A stretch of 64,000 bases of DNA from Paenibacillus sp. FSL H3-0469 (GCF_038051945.1 NZ_CP150302.1:124001-188000), one strand, 5' to 3'. Positions 7,539 through 17,171 are shown, counted from the first letter of the stretch. Notes: generated by a model not told the origin, from the letters alone. Program-made: numbers and translations.

Positions 7539-7940
7539 TTACTTGGTCTGTTCCTTCACTTTATAAGTACAGGAGGACGGGGTTCCTTGAATGTCATATC
7601 GAAGGGTTAGAACGTCATCCTTCCTTTCGGCCTCGACAGAGAACGCAGGAGCTTCCGGGTTGGTCAACTGCACCTCAAGGGACTGATTTTTGCCGGTTGA
7701 ATAATTTCCGTAAGACATCTGTACAACGTTCCCGTTAGTCTCTTCTATAGAGACAGCTCCTCCAGAAGTAGCAGGGGTTGCTACAAAACGGACTGTCGTA
7801 TAACAGCCTGTGTCTCCGGAAGACAAGGCCCACTTGCCTTCGATGTCTGCTGCGATGCCTGAGCGTTTCGTGTAGCCATACCAGCCCAGCGCCGCAATCA
7901 GCACGATGAGCACGGGAACTATAATTGTCAATTTCTTCAT
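7539..7940 (-). CDS. Membrane-anchored hypothetical protein, 133 aa
   Basis: A 133-residue protein starting MKKLTIIVPVLIVLIAALGW, a single N-terminal transmembrane anchor with no lipobox cysteine. The outside part is a small beta-rich domain beginning IEGKWALSSGDTGC, reminiscent of the lipocalin-like 'GxW' folds of secreted Bacillus proteins. It contains two cysteines (in GCYTTVRF and SSCTYKV) that could form a disulphide. The ATG follows GGAAAGGAGC. No operon partner is close. Function unknown. Confidence 0.7.
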   Translation of the reverse strand: MKKLTIIVPVLIVLIAALGWYGYTKRSGIAADIEGKWALSSGDTGCYTTVRFVATPATSGGAVSIEETNGNVVQMSYGNYSTGKNQSLEVQLTNPEAPAFSVEAERKDDVLTLRYDIQGTPSSCTYKVKEQTK

Positions 7941-8124
7941 CGCGGAAGCTCCTTTCCTGGTAACTAATACATTATTTACCCGCTGGAAATGGAAGCTAAG
8001 CTACTGCGCGGGGGGCAATCAGAATAATTTCCACCATAAATCAGCAATATGCCTCCTCAAAAAAAACAGTGGCCTACGGTACACTAAATCTTGTAAAAGA
8101 AACCTTTGAGAGGGGTACAGAGGA

Positions 8125-9477
8125 ATGAAAAAAACAAAGAACCTGGCGCTGGCGCTGGTCTCCATCATGCTCATGAGCTCACTTGCGGCATGCGGAGGAA
8201 GTAACAACGGCGGCAACAAGTCTGCGGAAGGAAATACGGGTAACAACGCGTCAAGCACAGCAGCACCCGCAGGTGAAGGAGACAAGGCAGAGAAGGTGGA
8301 GCTGTCGTTCTGGACGCTGGGCAATGTGAACTACGAAGAGCTGGCGGCTGCCTACACCAAGGAACACCCTAACGTAACCATTAAAATTCAGAATACCGGT
8401 GACCAGACGGCCCACCACAACAATCTGACCACGGCACTCTCGGCGGGTTCGGGCGCACCTGACATTTTCCAGCTTGAGATCGGTTTCATGGAACGCTTCC
8501 TGGGAGCCCAGGACAAATTTTACAACCTGAATGACCTCGGAGCGAAAGACATCCAGGCCAACTATCTCGACTGGAAATGGAAGCAGGCTTCCTCCATCGA
8601 CGGCAGCTTCCAGCTCGGACTTCCGACAGATATCGGCCCGACGGTAGTCTATTACCGTACTGACCTGGCTGAAGCAGCCGGACTGCCAAGTGATCCTGAA
8701 GGCTTCGGTGCAGCCATTGATACATGGGACAAATTCGCCACTGTAGCAAAAGCGTTCAAAGACAAGACGGGCAAGTATTTCTCCGACCTGACCGATCTGA
8801 CGTACAATGCGCTTCGTGACCAGTCGGCGGACGAGATCTATTTCAGCAAAGCAGACGGCAGCTTCATCGGCGATACCAATCCGCAAGTGAAGAAGGCATA
8901 TGACTTTACCGTTAAGGGTATTCAAGAAGGCTGGATCAGCAATGTTATGCTCTGGTCGCCTGAATGGGGTCAAGGCATGAACGATGGATCGTTCGCCGTA
9001 GTGATGGGCCCGGCCTGGATGGCCGGTAATATCAAGAGCAACGCGCCGGACTCCTCCGGCAAATGGAAAATTGCCCAGCTTCCTGAGGGCGCCGGTAACT
9101 GGGGCGGTTCATTCATCACGCTGCCGAAGGAAGGCAAGCACTCCAAGGAAGCTTATGATTTCATCCAGTGGCTCGTGAACAAGGATAACCAGCTGGAATC
9201 CTTCAAGACCAAAGGCCTGATGCCTTCTATTCCTGCCCTGTACGAAGATCCTGCGTTCGTAGATTTCAAGGATGACTTCTTCGGCGGACAGCAGACGGCG
9301 GTAGAATTTGGCAAAGCGGCTAACCGCGTGAAGCCGGTATACTACGGACCGCTGCATGACCAGACCGATACCTTCTTCAAGAATGCACTGAAGAACGTGC
9401 TGGAGAAGAAAGCCGATCCGGCCAAAGAGTGGGACGATGCTGTGAAACAGGCAAAAACGCTTGCAGAACGCGGCTAA
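8125..9477 (+). CDS. Carbohydrate ABC transporter substrate-binding lipoprotein
   Basis: A 450-residue extracellular solute-binding protein, family 1 (MalE-like). The N-terminus is a lipoprotein signal peptide with lipobox LAAC at Cys23, then a Gly/Asn/Ser-rich linker to about residue 55. The body begins VELSFWTLGNVNYEE and includes typical elements such as SGAPDIFQLEIG and WNWGGSF-like strands ahead of the C-terminal helices. It opens a six-gene cluster followed by two permeases, a histidine kinase, a second binding protein and a response regulator. No ATPase gene is present, so a shared MsmX-type ATPase elsewhere is expected. The sugar is unknown. Confidence 0.93.
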   Translation: MKKTKNLALALVSIMLMSSLAACGGSNNGGNKSAEGNTGNNASSTAAPAGEGDKAEKVELSFWTLGNVNYEELAAAYTKEHPNVTIKIQNTGDQTAHHNNLTTALSAGSGAPDIFQLEIGFMERFLGAQDKFYNLNDLGAKDIQANYLDWKWKQASSIDGSFQLGLPTDIGPTVVYYRTDLAEAAGLPSDPEGFGAAIDTWDKFATVAKAFKDKTGKYFSDLTDLTYNALRDQSADEIYFSKADGSFIGDTNPQVKKAYDFTVKGIQEGWISNVMLWSPEWGQGMNDGSFAVVMGPAWMAGNIKSNAPDSSGKWKIAQLPEGAGNWGGSFITLPKEGKHSKEAYDFIQWLVNKDNQLESFKTKGLMPSIPALYEDPAFVDFKDDFFGGQQTAVEFGKAANRVKPVYYGPLHDQTDTFFKNALKNVLEKKADPAKEWDDAVKQAKTLAERG

Positions 9478-9576
9478 CCTGTAAGTAGCGGGGAACTGGC
9501 TTCCCCAACTGTCCGGATTCATGGGGGATTCCCTCTATGAATCCGGATTTAGATATGAATTCCCTGGAGGTGTGAC

Positions 9577-10530
9577 ATGGCAGAGCCCGTAATTACAAGT
9601 CCGCATGCCGAGAGCAAACGTCCTTTCTTCACTGAACAAAGACGGAGCCGCTTCACTGCGTATACTTTCATTTCACCGTTCTTTATTCTGTTCTCGATAT
9701 TCGGACTATATCCAATCTTCTTCACATTCTATTTATCGTTCTTCAAGTGGGATGCCTTGGGTCCAATGAAATACGTGGGCTTCAAAAACTTCGAGCTGAT
9801 CACCACGGACCCGACCTTCTGGATCTCCTTCAGTAACACGCTGATTATGGGGCTTATGGGTACTGTGCCGCAGGTCATGCTGGCGCTGCTTCTGGCGGTG
9901 CTGCTGCATTCGGGGATGACCCGGTTCAAGAAGACCTTCCGCATTCTCTACTTCATGCCGAATATCACTTCGATCGTGGCGGTTACGCTGGTCTTCAGTA
10001 CGCTGTTCGGCAATAACGGGATGATCAACTGGCTGCTTAACGGAATCGGGTTAGAGAGCATGGCCTTTAACTCCGGCTGGTGGGGGGTCAAAATTGCCAT
10101 CTCCACCATGGTTATGTGGCGCTGGACGGGCTACAATGCCATCCTGTTCCTCTCGGGACTGCAGAGTATTCCAATGGATCTTTACGAATCCGCCAAAATC
10201 GACGGGGCCAACCGCAGACAGCAGCTTTTCTTCATTACACTGCCGCTGCTTAAGCCGTTCATTATCTTCGTATCCCTGCAATCCACTATTGGTGCGCTGC
10301 AGCTCTTCACAGAGCCTTATGTCTTCCTCGGCCAATCCGGCACCGGATCTACCCGGCAGGAAGGGATTACGATGGTTACTTATTTGTACAGTGAGGCCTT
10401 CCGTAACGGCTTCTTCGGCACAGCGGCGGCTACAGCGGTTCTGCTGTTCCTCGTTACGATCCTGTTCTCTGTCCTCAATATGCTGATCTCCAGAGGCGGC
10501 GGCAGACAGACTGGAGGGAAAAAAGCGTGA
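9577..10530 (+). CDS. Carbohydrate ABC transporter permease, MalF type
   Basis: A 317-residue inner-membrane permease with six predicted helices, the first at AYTFISPFFILFSIFGLYPI. The EAA loop that contacts the ATPase is at LYESAKIDGANRRQQLFFI. The ATG follows CTGGAGGTG. Its stop overlaps the GTG start of the second permease by 4 bases (GTGA), so the two subunits are co-translated. It pairs with the MalG-type subunit to import the ligand delivered by the lipoprotein encoded upstream. Confidence 0.94.
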   Translation: MAEPVITSPHAESKRPFFTEQRRSRFTAYTFISPFFILFSIFGLYPIFFTFYLSFFKWDALGPMKYVGFKNFELITTDPTFWISFSNTLIMGLMGTVPQVMLALLLAVLLHSGMTRFKKTFRILYFMPNITSIVAVTLVFSTLFGNNGMINWLLNGIGLESMAFNSGWWGVKIAISTMVMWRWTGYNAILFLSGLQSIPMDLYESAKIDGANRRQQLFFITLPLLKPFIIFVSLQSTIGALQLFTEPYVFLGQSGTGSTRQEGITMVTYLYSEAFRNGFFGTAAATAVLLFLVTILFSVLNMLISRGGGRQTGGKKA

Positions 10531-11390
10531 GTACATTGCGTATGTTCAGAAAAAAGCCGGATGATCCCGGATTCTTCGGTAAGCTGGGCTTCTATTTTCT
10601 GCTGATTCTCGGGGCGCTGGTCTCCATCTTCCCGTTCTATTGGATGTTTGTGGTAGGGACCAATGACAAGGGAGCCGTGTTCCACGTACCGCCGCTGCTC
10701 ACCATCGGAGACCAGTTCTTTGAGAACTTCAAGCGGGTGCTGGACAAATCGGACTTCTTCCAGGCGCTCGGCAACTCGCTGTTCGTCTCGTCCATGGTGA
10801 CCATTTCGGTCGTGTTCTTCTGTACACTGGCCGGGTATGCTTTTGCCAAATATGAATTCCCTGGTAAAAACATGCTGTTCGTCTTCGTTATCGCCACCCT
10901 GATCGTTCCGCAGCAGCTCGGCGTATTGCCGACCTATGTCATTATGGCCAAGCTTCACTGGATCGACAGCTTCAAGGCGCTGATAGTTCCCGCTATGGTC
11001 AATGCCTTCGGGATCTTCTGGATGCGGCAGTACATCTCCTCGGCCGTGCCTACCGAACTGATCGAAGCCGGGCGTATTGACGGGGGAGGCCACTTCCGGA
11101 TTTTCTGGAGGATTGCCGTTCCGGTCATTACACCGGCGATGGCTACCCTGGGTATTCTGAATTTCATGACGGTATGGAATGATTTCTTCTGGCCGCTGGT
11201 CGTCTTGAAGAACAAGGAGCATTTCACGATTCAAATTGCATTGCAGCAGCTGTTCACTACACGTGACGGTCTTGATTACGGGATGATTATGTCCGCTACC
11301 TTCACGGCCACGCTGCCGCTGCTGGTTGTCTTCCTCTTATTCAGCCGCTGGGTGATTGCCGGACTGACTTCAGGCGCCATCAAGAGTTAA
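10527..11390 (+). CDS. Carbohydrate ABC transporter permease, MalG type
   Basis: A 287-residue permease with a GTG start inside the preceding gene's stop. Six membrane segments are visible, including FYFLLILGALVSIFPFYWMF near residue 25. The EAA loop is at ELIEAGRIDGGGHFRIFWRI. The C-terminus WVIAGLTSGAIKS is characteristic of MalG/LacG/YesQ proteins. The 88-base gap to the histidine kinase gene has no terminator, so the regulatory genes are probably co-transcribed. Confidence 0.94.
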   Translation: MSTLRMFRKKPDDPGFFGKLGFYFLLILGALVSIFPFYWMFVVGTNDKGAVFHVPPLLTIGDQFFENFKRVLDKSDFFQALGNSLFVSSMVTISVVFFCTLAGYAFAKYEFPGKNMLFVFVIATLIVPQQLGVLPTYVIMAKLHWIDSFKALIVPAMVNAFGIFWMRQYISSAVPTELIEAGRIDGGGHFRIFWRIAVPVITPAMATLGILNFMTVWNDFFWPLVVLKNKEHFTIQIALQQLFTTRDGLDYGMIMSATFTATLPLLVVFLLFSRWVIAGLTSGAIKS

Positions 11391-11478
11391 CCGTCTTTCT
11401 ATCGGATAAGTAAGAGGATTTACAGAATGCTTTGAAGAATAATACATGGACATAGACCGCAGGAGGAAGGGACCCGTC

Positions 11479-13206
11479 ATGAAGCTCCGCCGCAAAATCT
11501 TGTTCGCTATTATTCTTCTTGTATTCATTCCCGTGATTGTTATGGGGATTGTTACGTATGTGAATTATTCGAACGCCATGGAGAAGAAATCAAGCAATTT
11601 CTACTGGATCTCCCTGCTGGAGACGGACCGCAAGCTGAAGTTCGCCCTCAGTGAGATTTCATCGATCACCAATTCAGCGATCACACAGCCTGCGATTCAG
11701 CAGTCGCTGAAGCAGCAGAATTTCGTCCTTACCTATGACCGCAAGCAGGAAATCAACAACCTGCTGATCAACCATCCGATGATCACCTCGTTCAGCCTGT
11801 ACGGCAAAGACCGGCTGCTGTACCAATACAATGCGCCGATGTCTTTTGCAGATATGCACAAGCAGGTCTGGTTCGGAGCTATGGAGGCTGCCGAAGGGCG
11901 TCCTGTCTGGTCCGGTCCCGGAGAGAACGGTTCGGCCAGCGGCGATAAGCCGGTGCTGGTCCATGCCAGAGTGATTAAGGACTATTATTCGCTGGAGGAT
12001 ATCGGCTATCTGGTTGTATATGTGAAGCCGGATCTGCTCGATCAGATTTTCTGGGAGGCTGCCACCCTGAAGAAAGGGGATATTCTGCTGGTCAACAAGC
12101 AGGGCAATATCGTCTTTAACAAGTCCGGGGAGCATATCGGGGAACGGACGGATTTTCCTTTTTTACAGGAGAATTATAACCAGGATCAGGATTATTACAT
12201 TGACAATTATCAAGGGGAGCGGTCACTGATCACTTTCCTGCCTTCACATAACGCGGACTGGTATCTGGCGGCCATTACGCCGATGAACCTGATCTCCTCC
12301 GAATCGGACTCCATCCGCAATATTGCGATTATTCTCGGCATGGTATCGCTGCTGTCGGCCTTCCTGTTCGACCGTTATTTCATCCGCAGGCTGGTCCGCA
12401 GCATTAACAGTGCCGTGAACGGGATGAAGCGGGTCAAGCAGGGGATCTTCACCCCGATTCCGGTACCGCTGCGGGCCAATGATGAGAGCGATTCCCTGAT
12501 TGACGGCTTCAACCGGATGAGCTCGCAGATCAATGAGCTGATTGACCAGGTCCAGACCGAACAGGGACGGAAAAAGGAAGCGGAGATGCAGGCGCTGATG
12601 GCCCAGATCAACCCGCATTTTATCTATAATTCACTGGAATCGATTAACTCCATGGCGGTGCTGGCAGGCAACCGGGATATCAGCAAAATGGTCATCTCAC
12701 TCGGCCGGCTGCTGCGGATCAGCATCAGTCAGAATCAGGACCTGATCCCGCTGCAGATGGAGTTCGAGCATGTCCGCCATTACCTGGATATCCAGAAATT
12801 CCGGTTCGAGGATAAGTTCTCCTATGAGCTGGAGCTGCCCGAGCCGCTGAAATATGTGATGACCCAGAAGCTCATTGTTCAGCCGATAGTGGAGAATGCC
12901 TTGTATCATGCCATTGAGCAGATGGAGGAGCACGGGACGATTACGGTTACCGCTCAAGAGAACGGCAAGGATATTATCATTATTGTGAAGGATAACGGCC
13001 CCGGGTTCGATCTTGAGGTGCTGATGAGCCAGTGGAACAAGGAACGGAGCAATCCGAAGAAATACAGCGACAGCGGGGTTGGGCTGAAAAATGTGCATGA
13101 GCGCCTGAACATCCGGTTCGGCAATCCCTATGGTATTCTGGTCTGTTCCTCACCGGGCTTCGGATCAGCCATCTGCATCCGGATTCCGAGGATACAGCCG
13201 ACATGA
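11479..13206 (+). CDS. Sensor histidine kinase, YesM type
   Basis: A 575-residue membrane kinase. ATG 11479 is preferred because AGGAGGAAGGG lies 8 bases upstream; an in-frame ATG at 11446 is weaker. Order of parts: transmembrane helix 1 near residues 8-28, a large extracellular sensor of about 250 residues, helix 2 (NIAIILGMVSLLSAFLF), HAMP linker, His_kinase domain with the phospho-acceptor His380 in INPHFIYNSLES, and an ATPase domain with N box VENALYHAIEQ and G box SGVGLKNVHERL. It phosphorylates the AraC-type response regulator two genes downstream. The extracellular region may contact a binding protein. Confidence 0.94.
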   Translation: MKLRRKILFAIILLVFIPVIVMGIVTYVNYSNAMEKKSSNFYWISLLETDRKLKFALSEISSITNSAITQPAIQQSLKQQNFVLTYDRKQEINNLLINHPMITSFSLYGKDRLLYQYNAPMSFADMHKQVWFGAMEAAEGRPVWSGPGENGSASGDKPVLVHARVIKDYYSLEDIGYLVVYVKPDLLDQIFWEAATLKKGDILLVNKQGNIVFNKSGEHIGERTDFPFLQENYNQDQDYYIDNYQGERSLITFLPSHNADWYLAAITPMNLISSESDSIRNIAIILGMVSLLSAFLFDRYFIRRLVRSINSAVNGMKRVKQGIFTPIPVPLRANDESDSLIDGFNRMSSQINELIDQVQTEQGRKKEAEMQALMAQINPHFIYNSLESINSMAVLAGNRDISKMVISLGRLLRISISQNQDLIPLQMEFEHVRHYLDIQKFRFEDKFSYELELPEPLKYVMTQKLIVQPIVENALYHAIEQMEEHGTITVTAQENGKDIIIIVKDNGPGFDLEVLMSQWNKERSNPKKYSDSGVGLKNVHERLNIRFGNPYGILVCSSPGFGSAICIRIPRIQPT

Positions 13207-13220
13207 GGGGGAGAAGCCAA

Positions 13221-14588
13221 ATGAAGGATCAGCGGCATGTGCTTAGATGGTTGACCAACTGGGGATGGATTCTCCTCTATATTGTGCTGATGTCCGGCGC
13301 CGTATGGTTCATTATGCAGGAGGACCGGGAGCAGATTGAGGATACCTCGCCCGAGAAAATCACACTGACCTTCCGGCACTTTTGGATCAAGGAGCATGAC
13401 CGGCCGCTTCTGGCGATCTTCGAGGAGGTTGTGCGAAGCTACCAGGAGAGCCATCCGAATGTGAAGGTGAACTTCGAGGGGCTGGATCAGAATATCCACC
13501 GCGAGCAGAAGCTGAAGAGTGAGATGGTAACCGGCACAGCGCCCGATATGTTCGTTCTGTTCGGCGGGGCGGAGATTGAGCCATATGTGCGTTCAGCCCG
13601 GCTGATGGATCTGACCGATTTCACAGCTGAGAACGGTCTCAGCAACCAGTTCAAGGATCTGCATCTCTGGACATTCAACAACCATATCTACGGATTGCCG
13701 ATTGAGGGCAATGCAGAACCGCTCTACTATAATAAAAAAATTTTCACCAAGCTAGGCATTAATACTCCGAATACGCTGGCCGAGCTGGATACGGTGATGG
13801 CGAAGCTGAAGGCAGCGGGCTATATCCCGTTTGCCCTGGGGAACGAAGACCGCTGGCCTGCGGGGATATTCGCCCATTATCTGATGGACCGCTACGCCGG
13901 AGCTGACCTGATTCAGAAGCTGGTAACGGGCGAGGACATGTCGAGCTTCCAGAACAGCGGCTACCTGGAAGCGTTCCGGCACCTGAACAGATGGGTGGAG
14001 GCAGGCTATTTCAGTGAAGACTCTAACGATACCTCCACTGAGGGGGCGGTCCGTCTGTTTACTGAAGGCAGGGCAGCCATGTACCTGAACGGCAACTGGG
14101 ATATCAATTTATTCTCGGGAGACAATGCACCGGACGATTTCCAGAGCCGGGTTGGAGTCATTCCCTTCCCGGCGCGGGAGGCCGGGTCAGAGCCGTCCAT
14201 CGCCGGAGGGTATACGATTGGCATCGGGCTGTCTTCAAGCCTCACCGGAGCGAAGCGGACAGCGGCCCTGGAATTGATGAAGGGCTTCTATACGAAAGAG
14301 ATTCAGACACGGATTGTCTATGAGGGGCTCCGGATTCCGTCGATGCGGATCGCGTTTGACCCGGAGAAGACCGGGCCGGTCTTCGCCCAGGTGATGGATA
14401 TGATGGAGGAGAATCAGCAGAGCTTCGTCCCGTATGACAATCTGTTATCGCCTGAAGTGAAGAAGACCTTCCTCAGTGTCATTGAAGAGATGATTGACGG
14501 AGGGCTGCAGGCGGAGCAGGCTTTGCAGCAGCTGCAGGATGCATCCAAGCAGTATTGGAATCTGATCCGGAGTTCATCGGGTCAATAA
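13221..14588 (+). CDS. Membrane-anchored family 1 solute-binding protein, probable co-sensor
   Basis: A 455-residue binding protein of the same superfamily as the first gene of the cluster. It starts with a transmembrane helix (WGWILLYIVLMSGAVWFIM) and has no lipobox cysteine, so it should be tethered by an uncleaved anchor. ATG 13221 is preceded by GAGGGGGAG; ATG 13203 overlaps the kinase stop. The fold markers are NVKVNFEGL, TGTAPDMFVLFGG and YGLPIEGNAEPLYYNKK. It lies between the kinase and regulator genes rather than with the permeases, which suggests it presents ligand to the kinase rather than to the transporter. Confidence 0.9.
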   Translation: MKDQRHVLRWLTNWGWILLYIVLMSGAVWFIMQEDREQIEDTSPEKITLTFRHFWIKEHDRPLLAIFEEVVRSYQESHPNVKVNFEGLDQNIHREQKLKSEMVTGTAPDMFVLFGGAEIEPYVRSARLMDLTDFTAENGLSNQFKDLHLWTFNNHIYGLPIEGNAEPLYYNKKIFTKLGINTPNTLAELDTVMAKLKAAGYIPFALGNEDRWPAGIFAHYLMDRYAGADLIQKLVTGEDMSSFQNSGYLEAFRHLNRWVEAGYFSEDSNDTSTEGAVRLFTEGRAAMYLNGNWDINLFSGDNAPDDFQSRVGVIPFPAREAGSEPSIAGGYTIGIGLSSSLTGAKRTAALELMKGFYTKEIQTRIVYEGLRIPSMRIAFDPEKTGPVFAQVMDMMEENQQSFVPYDNLLSPEVKKTFLSVIEEMIDGGLQAEQALQQLQDASKQYWNLIRSSSGQ

Positions 14589-14606
14589 GCCTGGGGGGTG
14601 TAACAG

Positions 14607-16202
14607 ATGAAGGAACAGCAGGAGAAATATAAGGTCCTGCTCGTTGATGATGAGCCAATTATACTTCGCAGCCTGAAGGTTGCGATTCCATGGGATGAGC
14701 TGGGCCTGAGCATTGTGGGGGAAGCGAAGAACGGCGAGGCCGCCTTGCAGCAGATTCAGCAGACCGCCCCGCATATCATTATCAGCGACATCCGGATGCC
14801 GGTGATTGACGGGATCACGCTGATGAAGGAGGTGCTGCCGCGCAGCGCCAAGCTGATCTTTATCTTCATCAGCGGCTACGGGGAGTTCGAATATGCCAGG
14901 GAAGCTCTGCGGCTGGGGGCCTTTGATTATTTGCTGAAGCCGATCGACCATGACGAGCTGGTGGAGATGCTTAAGCGGGCCAGGGAGCGCCTGGACCGCC
15001 AGAAGGAGAACGAGCAGCTGATGCTCTCGGTGCAGACCTTGTCGCTGCTGGCCCGCGAACGCATGCTGGCCGAATTCACGCTGGGCAATCCGCGGCCGCT
15101 CCAGCACCTCAAATGGCTGGAGAACAGTGAGCTGGAGGGCGAATACTTCATGGCGGTGGTCCGTCTGGATGACTACGCCGCGCTGACGGCGAAATGGAGC
15201 GCCGAGGAGAAGCGTCTGTGGCTGTTTGCCGTGCGCAATATCCTGGAGGAGTGGTCGCTTACGAACGGGGCATTGTCCATCTTCCCGTTCTATAACGGGG
15301 AATGGATTCTGCTCTTCCCGGCGAGCCTGAATGACAGCAAGCAGGAACTCGGAGAGCAGCTCATAGCCGGGATCAAGCGCTATTCCAAGCTGAACTGCTC
15401 TGTCGGCATCAGCAGAAGCACCAGCGGGATTGATCAGCTTAGCACGGTATACCCGTTAGCCTCCCAGGCGCTGTACCAGCGCTTCTATTCCGGCCAAGCC
15501 GGAGTCTTCCTGGAAGAGGAGACAGCAGCGGCGGGCAACCGCGAGGTGCAGTATCCGAAGGAGCTGGAGCTGTCGCTGATTGAGAGCATCCGCACGTTGA
15601 ATCTTACGCGGATGCTGGCTCTTTTTGACGAGATGTCCCTCTTCATTGAAGCCCAGAGTCTGCCCCAGCCGCTGGCGGAGCGTCTGATGATTGAGATGAG
15701 TGTGGTGCTGTACCGGCAGTTCGCACATCTGAATACCCATAATGACTGGTCCATCGAAGGGCTGCTCAGCAAGCTGAACGGACTCGGCACACTGCCTGCC
15801 ATGATGGATGTTCTGAAGACCACCTTTGGCGACTGGCTGGAGCAGAGTCATAAGACCGCAGCCCGGGAGGACGGCCGGAGCATCATTGAGAAGGTCCAGC
15901 GTTACATTGAATCCAATTACCACAAGGATCTCAGCATCGAGGAGGTATCCGAGGTGGCCGATCTCAGCATCAGCCATTTCTGCACCCTGTTCAAGCAAAT
16001 CTCCGGCTACACGTTCCTCGAATTCGTTACCCACTGCCGGATGGAGAACGCCAAATACATTCTGCGCAGCAGCAATGTGAAGGTCTATCAGGTCGCGCCG
16101 CTGGTCGGCTATCAGGACCCGAGATACTTCACTCAGGTATTCAAAAAAGCGACCGGCAAGACCCCCACGGAGTACCGTGAGGAGCATGTGAAGCAGGCTT
16201 AG
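14607..16202 (+). CDS. Response regulator with AraC-type DNA-binding domain, YesN type
   Basis: A 531-residue regulator. The receiver domain occupies about residues 8-125: acidic pocket VDDEP, phosphorylation site Asp61 in IISDIRMPVID, conserved Ser/Lys in SGYGEFEYA and LLKPIDHDEL. A middle region of about 300 residues has no clear family. The C-terminal 100 residues are two AraC helix-turn-helix units (LSIEEVSEVADLSISHFCTL and KVYQVAPLVGYQDPRYFTQV) ending in TGKTPTEYR. It probably activates the upstream ABC genes. A terminator follows 65 bases later. Confidence 0.95.
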   Translation: MKEQQEKYKVLLVDDEPIILRSLKVAIPWDELGLSIVGEAKNGEAALQQIQQTAPHIIISDIRMPVIDGITLMKEVLPRSAKLIFIFISGYGEFEYAREALRLGAFDYLLKPIDHDELVEMLKRARERLDRQKENEQLMLSVQTLSLLARERMLAEFTLGNPRPLQHLKWLENSELEGEYFMAVVRLDDYAALTAKWSAEEKRLWLFAVRNILEEWSLTNGALSIFPFYNGEWILLFPASLNDSKQELGEQLIAGIKRYSKLNCSVGISRSTSGIDQLSTVYPLASQALYQRFYSGQAGVFLEEETAAAGNREVQYPKELELSLIESIRTLNLTRMLALFDEMSLFIEAQSLPQPLAERLMIEMSVVLYRQFAHLNTHNDWSIEGLLSKLNGLGTLPAMMDVLKTTFGDWLEQSHKTAAREDGRSIIEKVQRYIESNYHKDLSIEEVSEVADLSISHFCTLFKQISGYTFLEFVTHCRMENAKYILRSSNVKVYQVAPLVGYQDPRYFTQVFKKATGKTPTEYREEHVKQA

Positions 16203-16267
16203 CACGGGTGAGGGTACAGATATATACATAGACAGAAGATACTTAACGTGTAAAGCGAAACCTGTGT

Positions 16268-16297
16268 AAGCACCTAAGGAGACTTAGGTGCTTTTTT
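16268..16297 (+). terminator. Terminator of the sugar-transport/two-component cluster
   Basis: AAGCACCTAAG and CTTAGGTGCTT pair around a short loop and are followed by TTTTTT. Confidence 0.9.
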
Positions 16298-16311
16298 GTC
16301 GTTTGCTGGAA

Positions 16312-16515
16312 GGGATAAATCCATTTGAATGCGCCGGAAACGGGCGATACGGGGGAAATGAAAGGGATAAATCCCTTTGAATACGCCGAAAGTAGGCGAT
16401 AGGGAGAAATGAAAGTGATAAATCCCTTTGAGTACTCTGAAAGTAGGCGATAGGGAGAAATGAAAGGGACAAATCCCTTTGAGTACGCCGGAAGTAGCGG
16501 TATGGGGAAATGAAA
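16312..16515. repeat. Tandem array 1: four units of about 51 bp
   Basis: Unit starts are at 16312, 16364, 16415 and 16466, with the array ending near 16515 (periods 52, 51, 51, 50). Each unit carries a GGGATAAATCCCTTTGA-like head whose AAAGGGAT/ATCCCTTT arms make an 18-base palindrome, then a GCCGAAAGTAGGCGATAGGGAG-type tail (shown here only in part). On the minus strand the array is open in more than one frame because 51 is a multiple of three. It abuts the remnant MFS gene. Confidence 0.9.
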
Positions 16516-16567
16516 GGGTTTGTCCCAAACGCTCTTGTCCCCAGATTTTATTTTTCTCTTTAGCGGT

Positions 16568-17171
16568 GAAAATCCGGAGACCAAGGCGACCTCCATCACT
16601 TTTAGGAGGGAGTTCCGTCCGCTCCGCTGGTTCGCCGGTCTTGCCGCCGGACTGTCCAGCCGCTGGGCGTCTTCATCATTATGGAGAATCTGGGCAGAGA
16701 CAAAAGCTTCCTGCAGTGGGTGATGATGGCGAATGGAGCGGCGATGCTGATGGGCGGAATGTTTATTATGAGTAAAGGCAAAACTATGAAGCCGCAGACA
16801 ATGTTATCCCTAGGCCTGCTGATTAGTGCGGCCGCAACGGTAGGAATAGGCTGGTCGCATCATACAGTGCTGACGCTGGCGCTCCAGACAGTTAGCGGCT
16901 TCTTTTACCCTTGTATTCATATCGGTATCAATACTCTGTTGCTCCGTCATAAAGACACTGCTTATATGGGCAGGGTGGGCGGCATTATGGGGCCGATGTT
17001 CATGGCTTCATGGTGATCGGAATGTCTGTAGCTGGCTATGCAAAAGGTATACTCTCCTTATCCGCAGTCTTCACCGTTAGCGGCGTACTGTTCCTGATTG
17101 CGGTGCTGATTCTGCTGCCGCTGCTCGGAACGAAGGAGGGGGGCAGACAAGCCATTCAGAGCAGACTATGA
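16568..17171 (+). pseudogene. MFS transporter remnant, 5' deleted and frameshifted
   Basis: Three frames together encode the C-terminal half of a major facilitator. Frame A from about 16568 reads NPETKATSITFRREFRPLRW; frame B from about 16660 reads QPLGVFIIMENLGRD and continues through several membrane helices to GGIMGPMF; frame C from about 17001 reads FMVIGMSVAGYAKG and ends at the TGA at 17169. At least two frameshifts and loss of the first six or so helices make it non-functional. The missing 5' half is where tandem array 1 now lies. Its stop codon overlaps the first half-site of the des regulatory region. Confidence 0.85.

Noticed and set aside
10380-11234. 284-codon antisense frame opposite the permease genes
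   Set aside because: Low-complexity charged translation opposite two clear permeases; a shadow frame.
15456-16229. 257-codon antisense frame opposite the response regulator
   Set aside because: No start signal and no domain; opposite a complete REC/AraC protein.
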